A stretch of DNA of 64,000 nt from DATKNA01 sp963755755. Lineage in GTDB: Bacteria > Actinomycetota > Actinomycetes > Actinomycetales > Kineosporiaceae. Position 1 is the first letter of the stretch. Every line of letters starts with the position of its first letter. Made by a program: the position numbers and the translations under genes. A model generated the notes under the pieces. The model did no database searches. It was not told the DNA's origin and saw nothing but the letters and a program-made list of their open reading frames with translations. Location of the stretch: NCBI GenBank assembly GCA_963755755.1, contig CAVWLJ010000007.1, forward strand, positions 1 to 64,000, read 5' to 3'. Shown in pieces: positions 54,684 through 63,827 of the stretch.

Positions 54684-55539
54684 GTGACCGAGGATCCCTA
54701 CGAGCTGGCGGGCGAGGCCGCGGGAGCGCTGGCGGAGCGCACCGGGCGTCTCGCGGCACGACGCGGTCGTCGTCCTCGGCTCGGGCTGGGCGGGCGCGGC
54801 CGACGCGCTGGGCGAGACCGTCGCCGAGCTGGGCGTCGCGGAGCTGCCGGGCTTCCTCGCGCCCGTCGCGCAGGGGCACTCCGGGCGCATCCGTTCGACC
54901 CGGCTCGGCGGGCTCGCGGTGCTCGTCGTCCTCGGGCGGACCCACCTGTACGAGGGTCACGGCCCGGCCCCCGTCGTCCACGCCGTCCGGACGGCGGCGG
55001 CCGCGGGCTGCCGCACCGTCGTCCTGACCAACGCCAGTGGCGCGATCCGGCAAGGCTGGCCGCCCGGCGCCGGCGTCGTGCTCCGTGACCATCTGGACCT
55101 GGCCGGCGCGTCCCCACTGGTCGGGCCACGGTTCGTCGACCTCACCGAGGCCTACGCGGAGCGGCTGCGACGGCTGGCGCGCGCGGTCGACCCGGAGCTC
55201 GAGGAAGGCGTCTACGCGATCCTGCGCGGCCCCCACTTCGAGACCGTCGCCGAGGCGCGGATGCTGCGGACCCTCGGCGCGGACCTCGTCGGCATGTCCA
55301 CCGTGCCGGAGGTGATCGCCGCCCGCGAGCTCGGGCTGGCCGTGCTCGGCCTCTCCGTCGTGACCTCCGTCGAGCCGCTCGAGTACGGCGCCCCCGGCGT
55401 CGACGCCGACGAGGTCGTGCGAGTCGCCTCCGCCGCCGCTACTCGTCTGGGGCAGATCATCGCTACCGTCCTGCTCAGGGACGCCGAGGAACAGCCGCGA
55501 CCGCGTCCCGGCCCGAAGGAGGCACACGATGGCGACTGA
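54684..55539 (+). CDS. Purine nucleoside phosphorylase (one frameshift)
   Basis: About 284 aa after dropping one extra G near 54758. The GTG start at 54684 is set by the leaderless promoter. It has VVVLGSGWAGAADAL (phosphate loop GSG), QGHSGRI, GRTHLYEGHGPAPVVHAVRTAA, TNASGAI, RGPHFETVAEARMLRTLGADLVGMSTVPEVIAAREL (family signature) and VVTS. A trimeric-type PNP that splits inosine or guanosine with phosphate. The permease gene starts inside its 3' end (11-nt overlap), so uptake and salvage are linked. Confidence 0.92.
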
Positions 55540-57026
55540 GGTTCCCGCGACGGCATCGTCGACCAGTGCGCTCACGCTGGAGACCCGAGGCATCGAGATC
55601 GTCGAAGAGGCCGACCGCAAGGGCCGGCCGAGAGACCTCTTCTGGCCGTGGTTCGCCGCGAACGTCTCCGTGCTCGGCATCGCCTACGGCGCCTTCATCC
55701 TCGCGTTCGGTGTCTCCTTCTGGCAGGGGGTCTTCGCGGCGGTCGTGGGGACGGCGTTCTCGTTCCTGCTCGTCGGCTTCGTGGCGCTGTCCGGCAAGTC
55801 GGCGTCCGCGCCGACGATGATCGTCTCGCGGGCGCCGTTCGGCGTGCGCGGAAACGCCCTGCCGACGGCCGTCTCGTACGTGCTGCTCGTGGGCTGGGAG
55901 ACCGCGCTCACCGCACTCGCGACCCTCGCCACCGCGACGGTCTTCGACCGGCTGGGCGTCGGCGGCGGCAACGCGACGAAGATCATCGCTTTCCTCGTCG
56001 TCGCCGGGATCGTGGTGGCCGCCGGTGTGCTGGGGTTCGACCTCATCCTGCGGCTGCAGTTCATCCTGACGATCGCGCTCGGCGTGCTGACCGTGGTGTA
56101 CATCGCGCTGACCGCCAAGGACGTGCACTGGAGCACGGTCAGCGCGCTGCCGGCCGGCTCGGGCCAGGCGGTCCTCGGCGCCCTCGTCTTCGCGATGACC
56201 GCGCTCGGGCTGGGCTGGGTCAACGCGGGCGGGGACTACTCCCGCTACCTCCCCCGCAGAGCCTCCGGCCGGGGCGTCGTCGGGTGGACGACGTTCGGCG
56301 GCACCCTCGCCCCGATCATCCTCATCGTCTGGGGCCTGTTGCTCGCGGGTTCGGACCAGCAGTTCGCGCAGAAGCTGGCCGCCGACCCGATCGGGGCGCT
56401 GACCACGCTGCTGCCGACCTGGTTCCTCGTGCCGTTCGCCCTGGTCGCGGTCGGCGGGATCATCGCCGGCGCCGTGCTCGACATCTACTCCTCGGGCCTG
56501 AACCTGCTGACCCTCGGCGTCCGGATCCCCCGCTACGTCGCGGCCGGCATCGACGGCGTCCTCATGGTGCTCGGCACGATCTACGTGGTGTGGGTCGCCG
56601 CAGGACTTCCTCGGCCCGTTCCAGGGCTTCCTCATCACCCTCGGCGTCCCGATGGCCGCCTGGTGCGGCATCTTCCTCGCCGACCTGTGGCTGCGCCGCG
56701 GCCGGTACGCCGAACCCGAGCTCTTCTCCTCCGCGGGCCGGTACGGAGCGGTGAACGCGGGTGCGGTCGGGACGATGGTCGTCGCGACCTTCGCGGGGTG
56801 GGGGCTCGTGACCAACACCTACGCCTCCTGGCTGTCCTGGCAGGGCTACCTGCTCGGGCCGCTCGGCCTCGGCGGCAAGGACGGCGCCTGGGCGTTCGCC
56901 AACCTCGGGGTGCTCGTGGCACTCGTGCTGGGTGCCGTCGGCTATGCCGCCACGAGCGCGGGCCGCGTCGGCCGGCAGCGGGCGGCGGCCCCGGTGGACG
57001 ACGCGGTGGCCCACCCCGCCGTCTGA
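55529..57026 (+). CDS. NCS1-family nucleobase permease (one frameshift)
   Basis: About 498 aa after removing one extra G near 56602. ATG at 55529 has AAGGAGG just upstream. Twelve hydrophobic helices. FAANVSVLGIAYGAFILAFG in TM1 and GKSASAPTMIVSRAPFGVRGNALPT match the CodB/PucI-like NCS1 signature. VNAGGDYSRYLPRRASGRGVVGWTTFGG is the conserved middle loop. It imports cytosine, purines or related bases with Na+ or H+. Pairing with PNP suggests a purine. Frame breaks after WVA before QDFLGPFQGF. Confidence 0.9.
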
Positions 57027-57067
57027 CCGGCCCACCCTCCCCGGTCCGGGCGAGGGCGCGCGGCCAC

Positions 57068-57553
57068 TCACGTCCTTCGGGCCAGCGCCAGGGTGAACGT
57101 GGCCGCGGCTGCGAGCGCGGCCACGGTGCGGACGTGGTTCGCCCGCGTCCACTCGGTGACGTAGGCCGCCCAGGTCGCGGCGGAACCGGGCGCGGCGGGG
57201 TCGAGGACGGCGAGCGCGTCGTTGCGCGGCACGTGATAGGCGATGGTCAGTCCGATGGTGCCCACGAGGTAGAGCAGGGAGCCGGCGAGGATCAGTTGCC
57301 CGGTCCCGCTGCTCAGGTTCCGCGCGCCGTAGACCGCGAGGCCGACACAGCCCGCCGCCGTCCCGAAGAGTCCGAGCATGAACGCCGGGCTCACGGCCGT
57401 GATGTTGATCTGCTGCATCGCCGCCAGGCCCGCGGCCGGCGGCAACCGGTCGAGCCCGCGCATGACGAAGGTCGAGAACGCGAAGAAGACGCCGCCCATG
57501 GCTCCCGCGCCGAGTGCGCAGCCGAGGGTGAGGATCCGGAGCGAGCCGTCCAT
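57068..57553 (-). CDS. DUF1772/anthrone oxygenase-family membrane protein
   Basis: 161 aa from ATG 57553, chosen because GGAGG lies 8 nt upstream; the frame is open to 57619 with no ribosome site there. Four TM helices: ILTLGCALGAGAMGGVFFAFSTFVM, AFMLGLFGTAAGCVGLAVYG, LILAGSLLYLVGTIGLTIAYHVP and a last one. The AGxxGGVFFAFSTFVMRGLDRLPPAAGLAAMQQIN start and YHVPRNDAL after TM3 are the DUF1772 signature. Some relatives oxidise anthrones. It is divergent from an AraC-type regulator, its likely control. Confidence 0.85.
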   Translation of the reverse strand: MDGSLRILTLGCALGAGAMGGVFFAFSTFVMRGLDRLPPAAGLAAMQQINITAVSPAFMLGLFGTAAGCVGLAVYGARNLSSGTGQLILAGSLLYLVGTIGLTIAYHVPRNDALAVLDPAAPGSAATWAAYVTEWTRANHVRTVAALAAAATFTLALARRT

Positions 57554-57675
57554 CGTGCGTTCCTCCGTGCCTCGCAGGGGCTGCTGCTGTCCACTGGTGG
57601 TGTTCATGTGCCCAGTCAAGGGGCCCGCGACGAGACGGAGAATCGCTCAGCGGCGCAGTTCTGTGTGCATCCGTC

Positions 57676-57681
57676 TACGCT
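57676..57681 (+). promoter_or_regulatory. Leaderless -10 element of the AraC gene
   Basis: TACGCT with 8 nt to ATG 57690. Confidence 0.4.
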
Positions 57682-57689
57682 GGTCGGTC

Positions 57690-58637
57690 ATGGACGCCGT
57701 GGCGGGGCTGCTCGACGGGCCGCGCGCCCGCAACGCCTTCCTGCTGCTCACGTCGATGGAGCCGCCCTGGTCGGTGCGCCTGCAGGACGAGGCGCCGCTC
57801 ACCCTCATCGCCGGCGTCCAGGGGCGCACCTGGCTCGGGCCCGCGTCGGCCGCGCCGGTCTGGGTCGAGCCGGGGGACGTCGCCCTCGTCCGCGGACCCG
57901 ATCCCTACGTCGTGGCCGACGAGGCGGAGCGACCGCCGCAGGCCGTGATCCACCCGGGGCAGGTGTGCACGGACCCGGACGGCCGGCCCTCGGCGTCCAT
58001 GGCGTTCCACGGCGTCCGGACCTGGGGCAACAGCCCCGACGGGAGCACTCTCCTGGCCGTCGGGACCTACCAGCTGCACAGCGAGGTCAGCCGCCGGCTG
58101 CTCGCGGCGCTGCCGCCGCTCCTGCTGGTGCGCCGCGAGGAGTGGAACACGCCGCTGGTCACCCTCCTCGCGGAGGAGATCCGGTCGTCCGAGCCCGGGC
58201 AGGAGGCCGTTCTCGACCGGCTGCTCGACCTCGTGCTCATCAGCGCGCTGCGGATCTGGGCCGCGCGGCCGCAGGCCGGGGGCGAGCCGGCCTGGTACCG
58301 CGCTCAGGCCGACCCGGTCGTCGGCGGGGTCCTCCGGCTCATGCACGAGCACCCGGAGCAGCCGTGGACGCTCGACACCCTCGCCCGCGAGGCCGGGGTG
58401 TCCCGCGCCGCCCTGGCGCGCCGGTTCAGGGACCTCGTCGGCGAGACGCCGATGGCCTTCCTGACCCGGTGGCGGCTCACGCTCGCGGCGGACCTGCTCC
58501 GCGAGCCGGGCGCCACCGTCGCTGCGGTCGCGAACCAGGTCGGCTACGGCAGCGGCTACGCGCTCAGCACGGCGTTCCGCCGGGTCCGGGGTCTCACCCC
58601 GCAGCAGCACCGTCGCGAGGCGGCTCTCACCCCATGA
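57690..58637 (+). CDS. AraC-family transcriptional regulator with cupin domain
   Basis: 315 aa. The N-terminal half is a cupin-type ligand domain (AraC_binding_2/cupin_6) with TWLGPASAAPVWVEPGDVALVRGPDPYVV. The C-terminal half has two HTH motifs: PWTLDTLAREAGVSRAALARRFRDLVGETPMAFLTRWRL and VAAVANQVGYGSGYALSTAFRRVRGLTPQQHR, the AraC signature. ATG at 57690 with TACGCT 8 nt upstream. Such regulators sit beside membrane oxidoreductase genes and here probably control the divergent DUF1772 gene. Its end overlaps the following convergent gene by 11 nt. Confidence 0.93.
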   Translation: MDAVAGLLDGPRARNAFLLLTSMEPPWSVRLQDEAPLTLIAGVQGRTWLGPASAAPVWVEPGDVALVRGPDPYVVADEAERPPQAVIHPGQVCTDPDGRPSASMAFHGVRTWGNSPDGSTLLAVGTYQLHSEVSRRLLAALPPLLLVRREEWNTPLVTLLAEEIRSSEPGQEAVLDRLLDLVLISALRIWAARPQAGGEPAWYRAQADPVVGGVLRLMHEHPEQPWTLDTLAREAGVSRAALARRFRDLVGETPMAFLTRWRLTLAADLLREPGATVAAVANQVGYGSGYALSTAFRRVRGLTPQQHRREAALTP

Positions 58638-59145
58638 CCTGGCGGAGGTCCTCGCCGAGCCGGGTCCGCAGGTCGCCCTCGAGTGCCTCGACCGCGGGCC
58701 CGAACACCCGCTCCTGCGCCTCGAGCGCCTCGACCGTCGTCATCGCCGTCGTGCGCACCTCGTCCGGCTGCAGGTCCGGGTTCAGCTCGTCGTAGGCCCG
58801 CAGCCAGTCGAGCAGCGTCGACGGCTCCGTCCCGTCGGGCAGCGACGTCACGGCGTCCCCCACTTCGGGCACGACGACGCGCTGGACGGCGGCCTCGAAC
58901 TCCAGCGTCTCCCGGACGACCCCGAACCAGCGCTGCCGGACCTCGTCGAACTTCGCGGCGTCGAGCAGCGCGAGCAGGTCGCCGTAGAGGTCGTACAGCT
59001 TGCCGAACTCGGCGTGGACGACGGCGGCGAGATCACCGACCATCGGGTCGCCGGCGGGCACGCTCGAGCGCACGCCCTCGTCGGCGCTGCCGGCGTAGGC
59101 CGGGCCGACGTCCGGATCGGTCGGTTCGGAGGACTGGGAGGTCAC
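58627..59145 (-). CDS. Hypothetical helical protein, hemerythrin-like in outline
   Basis: 172 aa from the GTG at 59145. All helical and acidic, with no TM segment. The outline (VHAEFGKLYDLYGDLLALLDAAKFDEVRQRWFGVVRETLEFEAAVQRVVVPEVGDA) resembles the HHE hemerythrin helices, but most metal-binding His are missing. A degenerate HHE domain or an unrelated bundle are both possible. The long N-terminal extension in frame upstream (to 59226) is very basic and has no ribosome site. No function assigned. Confidence 0.55.
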   Translation of the reverse strand: MTSQSSEPTDPDVGPAYAGSADEGVRSSVPAGDPMVGDLAAVVHAEFGKLYDLYGDLLALLDAAKFDEVRQRWFGVVRETLEFEAAVQRVVVPEVGDAVTSLPDGTEPSTLLDWLRAYDELNPDLQPDEVRTTAMTTVEALEAQERVFGPAVEALEGDLRTRLGEDLRQVMG

Positions 59146-59272
59146 GGCCCCGCTCCTTCTCGTCGTCCTCCCGCCTGTCGTGCGGACGGGGCGGCCGCAC
59201 CGGCCGCGCGCACGATGCTGCCGCACGCCACCACGCGCCGCACCCGCCCGCGTCGCCCGGCGTCAGCCGGCC

Positions 59273-61625
59273 TCAGACCGGCAGGAGGCGGTGCGGGTCC
59301 ATGGGACGGCCGAAGTGGTAGCCCTGGGCGAAGTCGCAGCCGATCTCGCGCAGCCGGCGCGCCTGCCGCTGGGTCTCCACACCCTCGGCGGTCACCTGCA
59401 TCCCGTGCGCGTGCGCGAGGTCGACGATGGCGGTGACGACGGCGTCCGCGCGGGCCTCCTGCCCGACCTTGGCCACGAACGACCGGTCGATCTTCATGAA
59501 GTCGAGGTCGAAGCGGTTGAGGTAGGCCATCGCGGAGTAGCCGGTGCCGAAGTCGTCGATACCGACGCGGACGCCGGACGCCAGCAGCTGGCGCAGCGTC
59601 GACTCGCCGTCCGGGAGCGTGGCGAGGAAGCTGCGCTCGGTCAGCTCGACCTTGAGGTGTTCGGGGGCGATGCGGTACTCGGCCATCCCGTCGAGGAGCC
59701 GCCGGACGACGCGGGGGTGCTCCATCGACCGCGCCGACACGTTGACCGCGACCCACGGGACGATCTCCGGCGTCGAGGTGCTGCTCCGCCACTGCGCGAT
59801 CTGCGCGACCGCGGCGCTGATCACCCAGAGGTCGAGCTCGACGACGAGCCCGGTGTCCTCGGCGACGTCGATGAAGGTGTCCGGCGGGAGCAGCCGGTCG
59901 CCGGTCGGGTCGAGCACCCGGACGAGCGCCTCGGCCCCGACGATCCGCCCGTTCTCGAAGCCGACGATCGGCTGGTACTGCAGCCGGAGGCGGCCCTGCT
60001 CCAGCGCCGAGCGCAGCAGCAGCTCGGCGTGGTGCCGGGAGCGTGCCCGCGCACGGAGCGCGTCGTCGTAGACCACGTAGCGGTCCCGGCCGGCGTCCTT
60101 GGCCCGGTACAGGGCGAGGTCGGCCTCGCTGAGCAGCTCGTCCGCGGTGACGTCGCGCTCGGCGGTGGCGGTCATGCCGAGGCTGGCGGGGCAGACGAGG
60201 ACCTCGCCCGACTCCGGCAGGCGGTACGGCGCCCGCAGCGTGTCGACGAGGGCCTGCGCGAGCCGGCGGGCGTGCAACCGGTCGTAACCCGCCGGCGGGA
60301 CGACGACGAACTCGTCACCGCCCATCCGCGCCGTCACGCTCCCCTCCGGCACCACCGCATTGAGGCGCCGCGCGACCTCCGCGAGCAGCCGGTCGCCGAC
60401 CTGATGGCCCAGGCTGTCGTTGACGAGCTTGAAGCGGTCCAGGTCGAGCAGCAGCAGCGAGACCTCGGGCGACCCGGGGGCGGCGAGCAGCTCGTGCATG
60501 CGCCGATCGAAGGCGAGACGGTTGCCCAGCCCGGTGACCGGATCCGTCGCCGAGAGCCGTTCGAGCAGCAACCGGTCGCGCGCCTGGCGGGTCACGTCGA
60601 CGACGGCGCCGTGGAGCAGGCAGCCGGCCTCGTCGGTCGAGCTGACCACCCACAGCTGCAGGTGCCGGACGGCGCCGTCGGCCCCGATCACGCGAAGAGT
60701 CTCGGCGAGACCGAGGTCGCGGCCATCGGCGAACGCCGCGTAGACGGCGGCCATGAAGGCGGTCGGCGACGGGGAGGTCGTCGGGGTGGACGAGCGCGCG
60801 GCACGCCTGGCGGTCGGGACGGAAGGTCCGCGGGTCGACACCGACGATCCGGTGGAGTTCCCGCGACCACGTCATCTCCGCCTCTCCCGGGCGGCAGACG
60901 AAGACGCCGAGGCCGGGGGCGGCCGGGCCCGTCAGGAGCGCGTCGAGCCCGTTCCGGAGCACCTCGTCGTGGTCGGGGTCCGCGGTCACCGGTGCGGGGA
61001 CGCCGAACGCCGGCGTCGGCGCCTGCGACCGGGAGCCTGCGCCGGGGAGGCCGCCGGGGTGGACCGGGGGCGCGGCCGGGTGGATCGGGGGCACGGCCGG
61101 GGAGGGGCCGGTGATCGACAGTTCCGCGAGCCGTGGTGCAGCGACCTGACCGATCAACGTGAGGGCCCGCTCGTCCATCGGGTCGAACCAGCCCGGAGTG
61201 CCGGCGGCCGCGGCGAGGACGCCGACCGTCCGGGTGCCCTCGACGAGGGGCACGGAGAGCGCGGCCTTGGCGCCGGGGCAGCAGGCCGAGGCATCGGTGG
61301 TGCCCGGGACGAGCGAGACGTCCTCCACGCGCACGGCACGTCCGGAGATCAAGGCTTCTCCGCAGACGGTGCCGTCGACCTCGACGACGTCGCCGACCTC
61401 GCCCGCCGAACCCGCGGACGACGCGACGCGTACCAGCCGACCCTGGGCAAGGACGGCGACGGTGGCGGGAGCCTCGACGACGGCGGCGACGGCGTCCGCG
61501 AGCGCCTGCGCCGCTCGATCCGGAGAGGTCAACGCCGCCCGGACGTACTCACGGGCCTGGGAGACTGCGGCCAGGAAGGTGGCCTGCGAGCCCGGTGCCC
61601 CGTCGTCCACGCCTGGGATCCCCAC
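59273..61625 (-). CDS. GAF-PAS-GGDEF-EAL c-di-GMP protein (one frameshift)
   Basis: About 784 aa after removing one extra base near 60770. GTG at 61625. A GAF domain (about 40-170: VAVLAQGRLVRVASSAG to LIGQVAAPRLAEL) and a Pro-rich linker are followed by a PAS-like region. The GGDEF domain has intact GGDEF in ARMGGDEFVVV and DLDRFKLVNDSLGH. The EAL domain has GAEALVRV, ELTERSFLATLPDGES and DDFGTGYSAMAYLNRFDLDFMKIDRSFV, which contain the catalytic acids and Lys. Both synthase and phosphodiesterase sites look active, so direction may be set by the GAF/PAS ligands. No neighbours suggest a target. Confidence 0.92.
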
Positions 61626-61790
61626 TCGTCATCGGCCAGTCAACACGACACGACGCAGTGTGACAGATCCACCCGGACGGGTCAGGGAAAGTCCGGATGC
61701 CGGAACGATGTCCCCCGATCGCCGTCGTGCTCGTCGCGCCTGGGCCGCGCCCACTGGATCAGGCGAGACGACCGGTGACCACAATGGGGG

Positions 61791-62144
61791 GTGGTCGAGA
61801 TGTCGCGCGAGCAGTTCGAAGGGGCCGTGGCCGACGCCCTCGACGGCGTGCCCCCGGACCTCGCCCGGCTCATGGACAACGTCGTCGTGCTCGTCGAGGA
61901 CGACCCGCCGTCGGACGACCCCGACCTGCTCGGCCTCTACGAGGGGACGCCGCTGACGGAGCGGGACTCCTGGTGGGCGTCCGGGTCGCTGCCGGACCGC
62001 ATCACGATCTTCCGGCGGCCGACGCTCGCGATGTGTGACTCGCCGGAGGACGTGGCCGACGAGGTGAGGGTCACCGTCGTGCACGAGATCGCCCACCACT
62101 TCGGCATCGACGACGAGCGCCTGCACGAGCTCGGCTGGGCGTAG
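61791..62144 (+). CDS. Minimal zincin metallopeptidase-family protein
   Basis: 117 aa from the GTG at 61791; ATG 61800 is the alternative. It matches the small metallopeptidase family (PF06262): FEGAVADALDGVPPDLARLMDNVVVLVEDDPP at the N terminus, LYEGTPLTERDSWWASGSLPDRITIFRRP, and VVHEIAHHFGIDDERLHELGW with HExxHxxGxxxxxxH/E zinc ligands. This is a one-domain cytoplasmic zincin. The physiological substrate is unknown; the family is widespread in actinobacteria. Confidence 0.92.
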   Translation: MVEMSREQFEGAVADALDGVPPDLARLMDNVVVLVEDDPPSDDPDLLGLYEGTPLTERDSWWASGSLPDRITIFRRPTLAMCDSPEDVADEVRVTVVHEIAHHFGIDDERLHELGWA

Positions 62145-62217
62145 GGCCGGGCGCGGGACAGGTGTAGCGATCTCGGCCGAGGGCAGCGGAACCGCGAGCC
62201 TGGTTGGAGGGGGTCCG

Positions 62218-62820
62218 ATGGCGCTTCCGCAGGACGCTCGAGAGCGATATGCCCTCGGTCGGCTCTCCGCGCGGCTGCCGGCGGACGCCGGGGAGCGCGG
62301 GGCGCCGGCGGACGCCGGGACGCTGAGCGGTGCCGCTCAGCCGGTCTCCGGCCAGGTACGGCCGTTGGGGCTGGGAGGTCGCCGGGACGGCGTCCTCATC
62401 AGGCCGGCGAAGGCCGACGTCGGGACGAGGCTGCTCGTGGCGCTGCACGGCGCCGGCGGCTCGGGACGGGAGATGGTGGATCTGCTCCAGCCCGCAGCGC
62501 TGCGGCGGGGTCTCGCCGTGCTGGCGCCGGACGCGCGCAGCACCAGCTGGGACCTCATCGGCATCGCCAACGGCGACCTGTTCGAGCGCGTCATCGCCTG
62601 GTCACCGGGCTTCGCGGCGCCCGCCACGAGGGTCGGCACGCCGCAGATCTTCGTCTCGCACGGCGTCACGGACCACGTGCTCCCGATCGACCGGTGCAGC
62701 CGCCGGCTCGTCCCCGTGCTCCGGGACGACGGCTACGACGTGACCTACGAGGAGTTCGACGACGGCCACCGCGTTCCGGCGACCGTCGTCGAACGCGCCC
62801 TCGACTGGGCCCTGTCGTAG
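62218..62820 (+). CDS. Carboxylesterase-like alpha/beta hydrolase lacking its nucleophile segment
   Basis: 200 aa, ATG behind GGAGGGGG. The fold of phospholipase/carboxylesterase proteins is seen at both ends: LLVALHGAGGSGREMVDLLQPAALRRGLAVLAPDARSTSWDLI (oxyanion loop) and FERVIAWSPGFAAP, SHGVTDHVLPIDRCSRRL (Asp) and FDDGHRVP (His). Between SWDLI and GIANGDL the usual stretch of about 50 residues with GFSDGA (Ser nucleophile) is absent. The frame is kept, so an in-frame deletion, or an assembly collapse, has removed the active Ser. As given it should be inactive. Confidence 0.85.
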   Translation: MALPQDARERYALGRLSARLPADAGERGAPADAGTLSGAAQPVSGQVRPLGLGGRRDGVLIRPAKADVGTRLLVALHGAGGSGREMVDLLQPAALRRGLAVLAPDARSTSWDLIGIANGDLFERVIAWSPGFAAPATRVGTPQIFVSHGVTDHVLPIDRCSRRLVPVLRDDGYDVTYEEFDDGHRVPATVVERALDWALS

Positions 62821-62834
62821 GCGGACCCAGGCGG

Positions 62835-63689
62835 TCAGCCGAGCCGGCTGAGCTCGTCCTGGGTCAACTGAAGGTCCACCGCCCGGACCGAGTCCCGGAT
62901 GGTCTCCGGCCGGCTCGACCCCGGGATCGGGATCACCACGGGCGACAGCGACAGCATCCACGCGAGGCAGACCTGCTGCGGGCTGACGCCGTGGGCGTCG
63001 GCGACCTCCTGGAACGGCGCGAACCGGGAGCCGAGCTCGCCGGCGCTGCTGATGCCGCCGAGCGGGCTCCACGGCAGGAATGCGATCCCCATCCGGTCAC
63101 AGAGCTCCAGCTCGGGACGGCTGGACTGGAACGCCGGCGAGAACTGGTTCTGGACGCTCACCAGCCGGCCGCCGAGGATCTCGTTGGCGTGCTGGATCTG
63201 CTGCGGGTCGGCGTTCGAGATGCCCGCCATCTGGATCTTGCCCTCGTCCAGGAGATCGCGGATGGCGCCGACGGACTCCTCGTAAGGGACCTTCGGGTCC
63301 GGCCGGTGGAACTGGTAGAGCCCGATCGACTCGACGCCGAGCCGCTTGAGCGACGCCTCCGCGGCCTCCTTGAGGTGCTGCGGGGAGCCGTCCACCGTCC
63401 ACGAGCCGTCCCCCGGGCGCAGGTGGCCGCCCTTGGTCGCGACGAGGACGCCGGAGGTGTCGCCGCCGTAGGACGCCAGTGCCTCGGCGATGAGCGACTC
63501 GCCGTGGCCCACCTCGTCCGCGTGCTCGTGGTAGGCGTCGGCGGTGTCGATGAGCGTGACCCCGGCGTCCAGCGCGGCGTGGACCGTGGCGATGGAGCGC
63601 TCGCGGTCCGGCCGTCCCTCGATCGACATCGGCATCTCGCCGAGGCCGATCGCCGACACCTCGCGGTTCCCGATCCTGCGTGTCTGCAC
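62835..63689 (-). CDS. Aldo/keto reductase
   Basis: 284 aa from the GTG at 63689, with GAGGAGG 11 nt upstream; a Met at 63725 is an in-frame alternative. AKR barrel with catalytic Tyr in DTADAYHEHADE, Lys in LVATKGGHL, His in YQFHRPDP. The C-terminal VVIPIPGSSRPETIRDSVRAVDLQLTQDEL binds NADPH phosphate. It reduces aldehydes or ketones or oxidises alcohols with NADP(H). Substrate unknown. Convergent with the hydrolase gene, 14 nt apart. Confidence 0.93.
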   Translation of the reverse strand: MQTRRIGNREVSAIGLGEMPMSIEGRPDRERSIATVHAALDAGVTLIDTADAYHEHADEVGHGESLIAEALASYGGDTSGVLVATKGGHLRPGDGSWTVDGSPQHLKEAAEASLKRLGVESIGLYQFHRPDPKVPYEESVGAIRDLLDEGKIQMAGISNADPQQIQHANEILGGRLVSVQNQFSPAFQSSRPELELCDRMGIAFLPWSPLGGISSAGELGSRFAPFQEVADAHGVSPQQVCLAWMLSLSPVVIPIPGSSRPETIRDSVRAVDLQLTQDELSRLG

Positions 63690-63827
63690 GGGTCGTGCCT
63701 CCTCGTCGTCGCATGTCTCTCGCAAATCCTCGACGACCCTAGGCAGACGGCTCGAACGTCGCTCGTTGATCCTCCGCCCCTTCCCAGGGTCGCCGTGCGG
63801 TACGGACGGCGATCAGGAGGGACGACG

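Noticed and set aside
58627..59145. Calling this gene a hemerythrin
   Set aside because: Helix outline fits but the metal-binding His residues are mostly missing.
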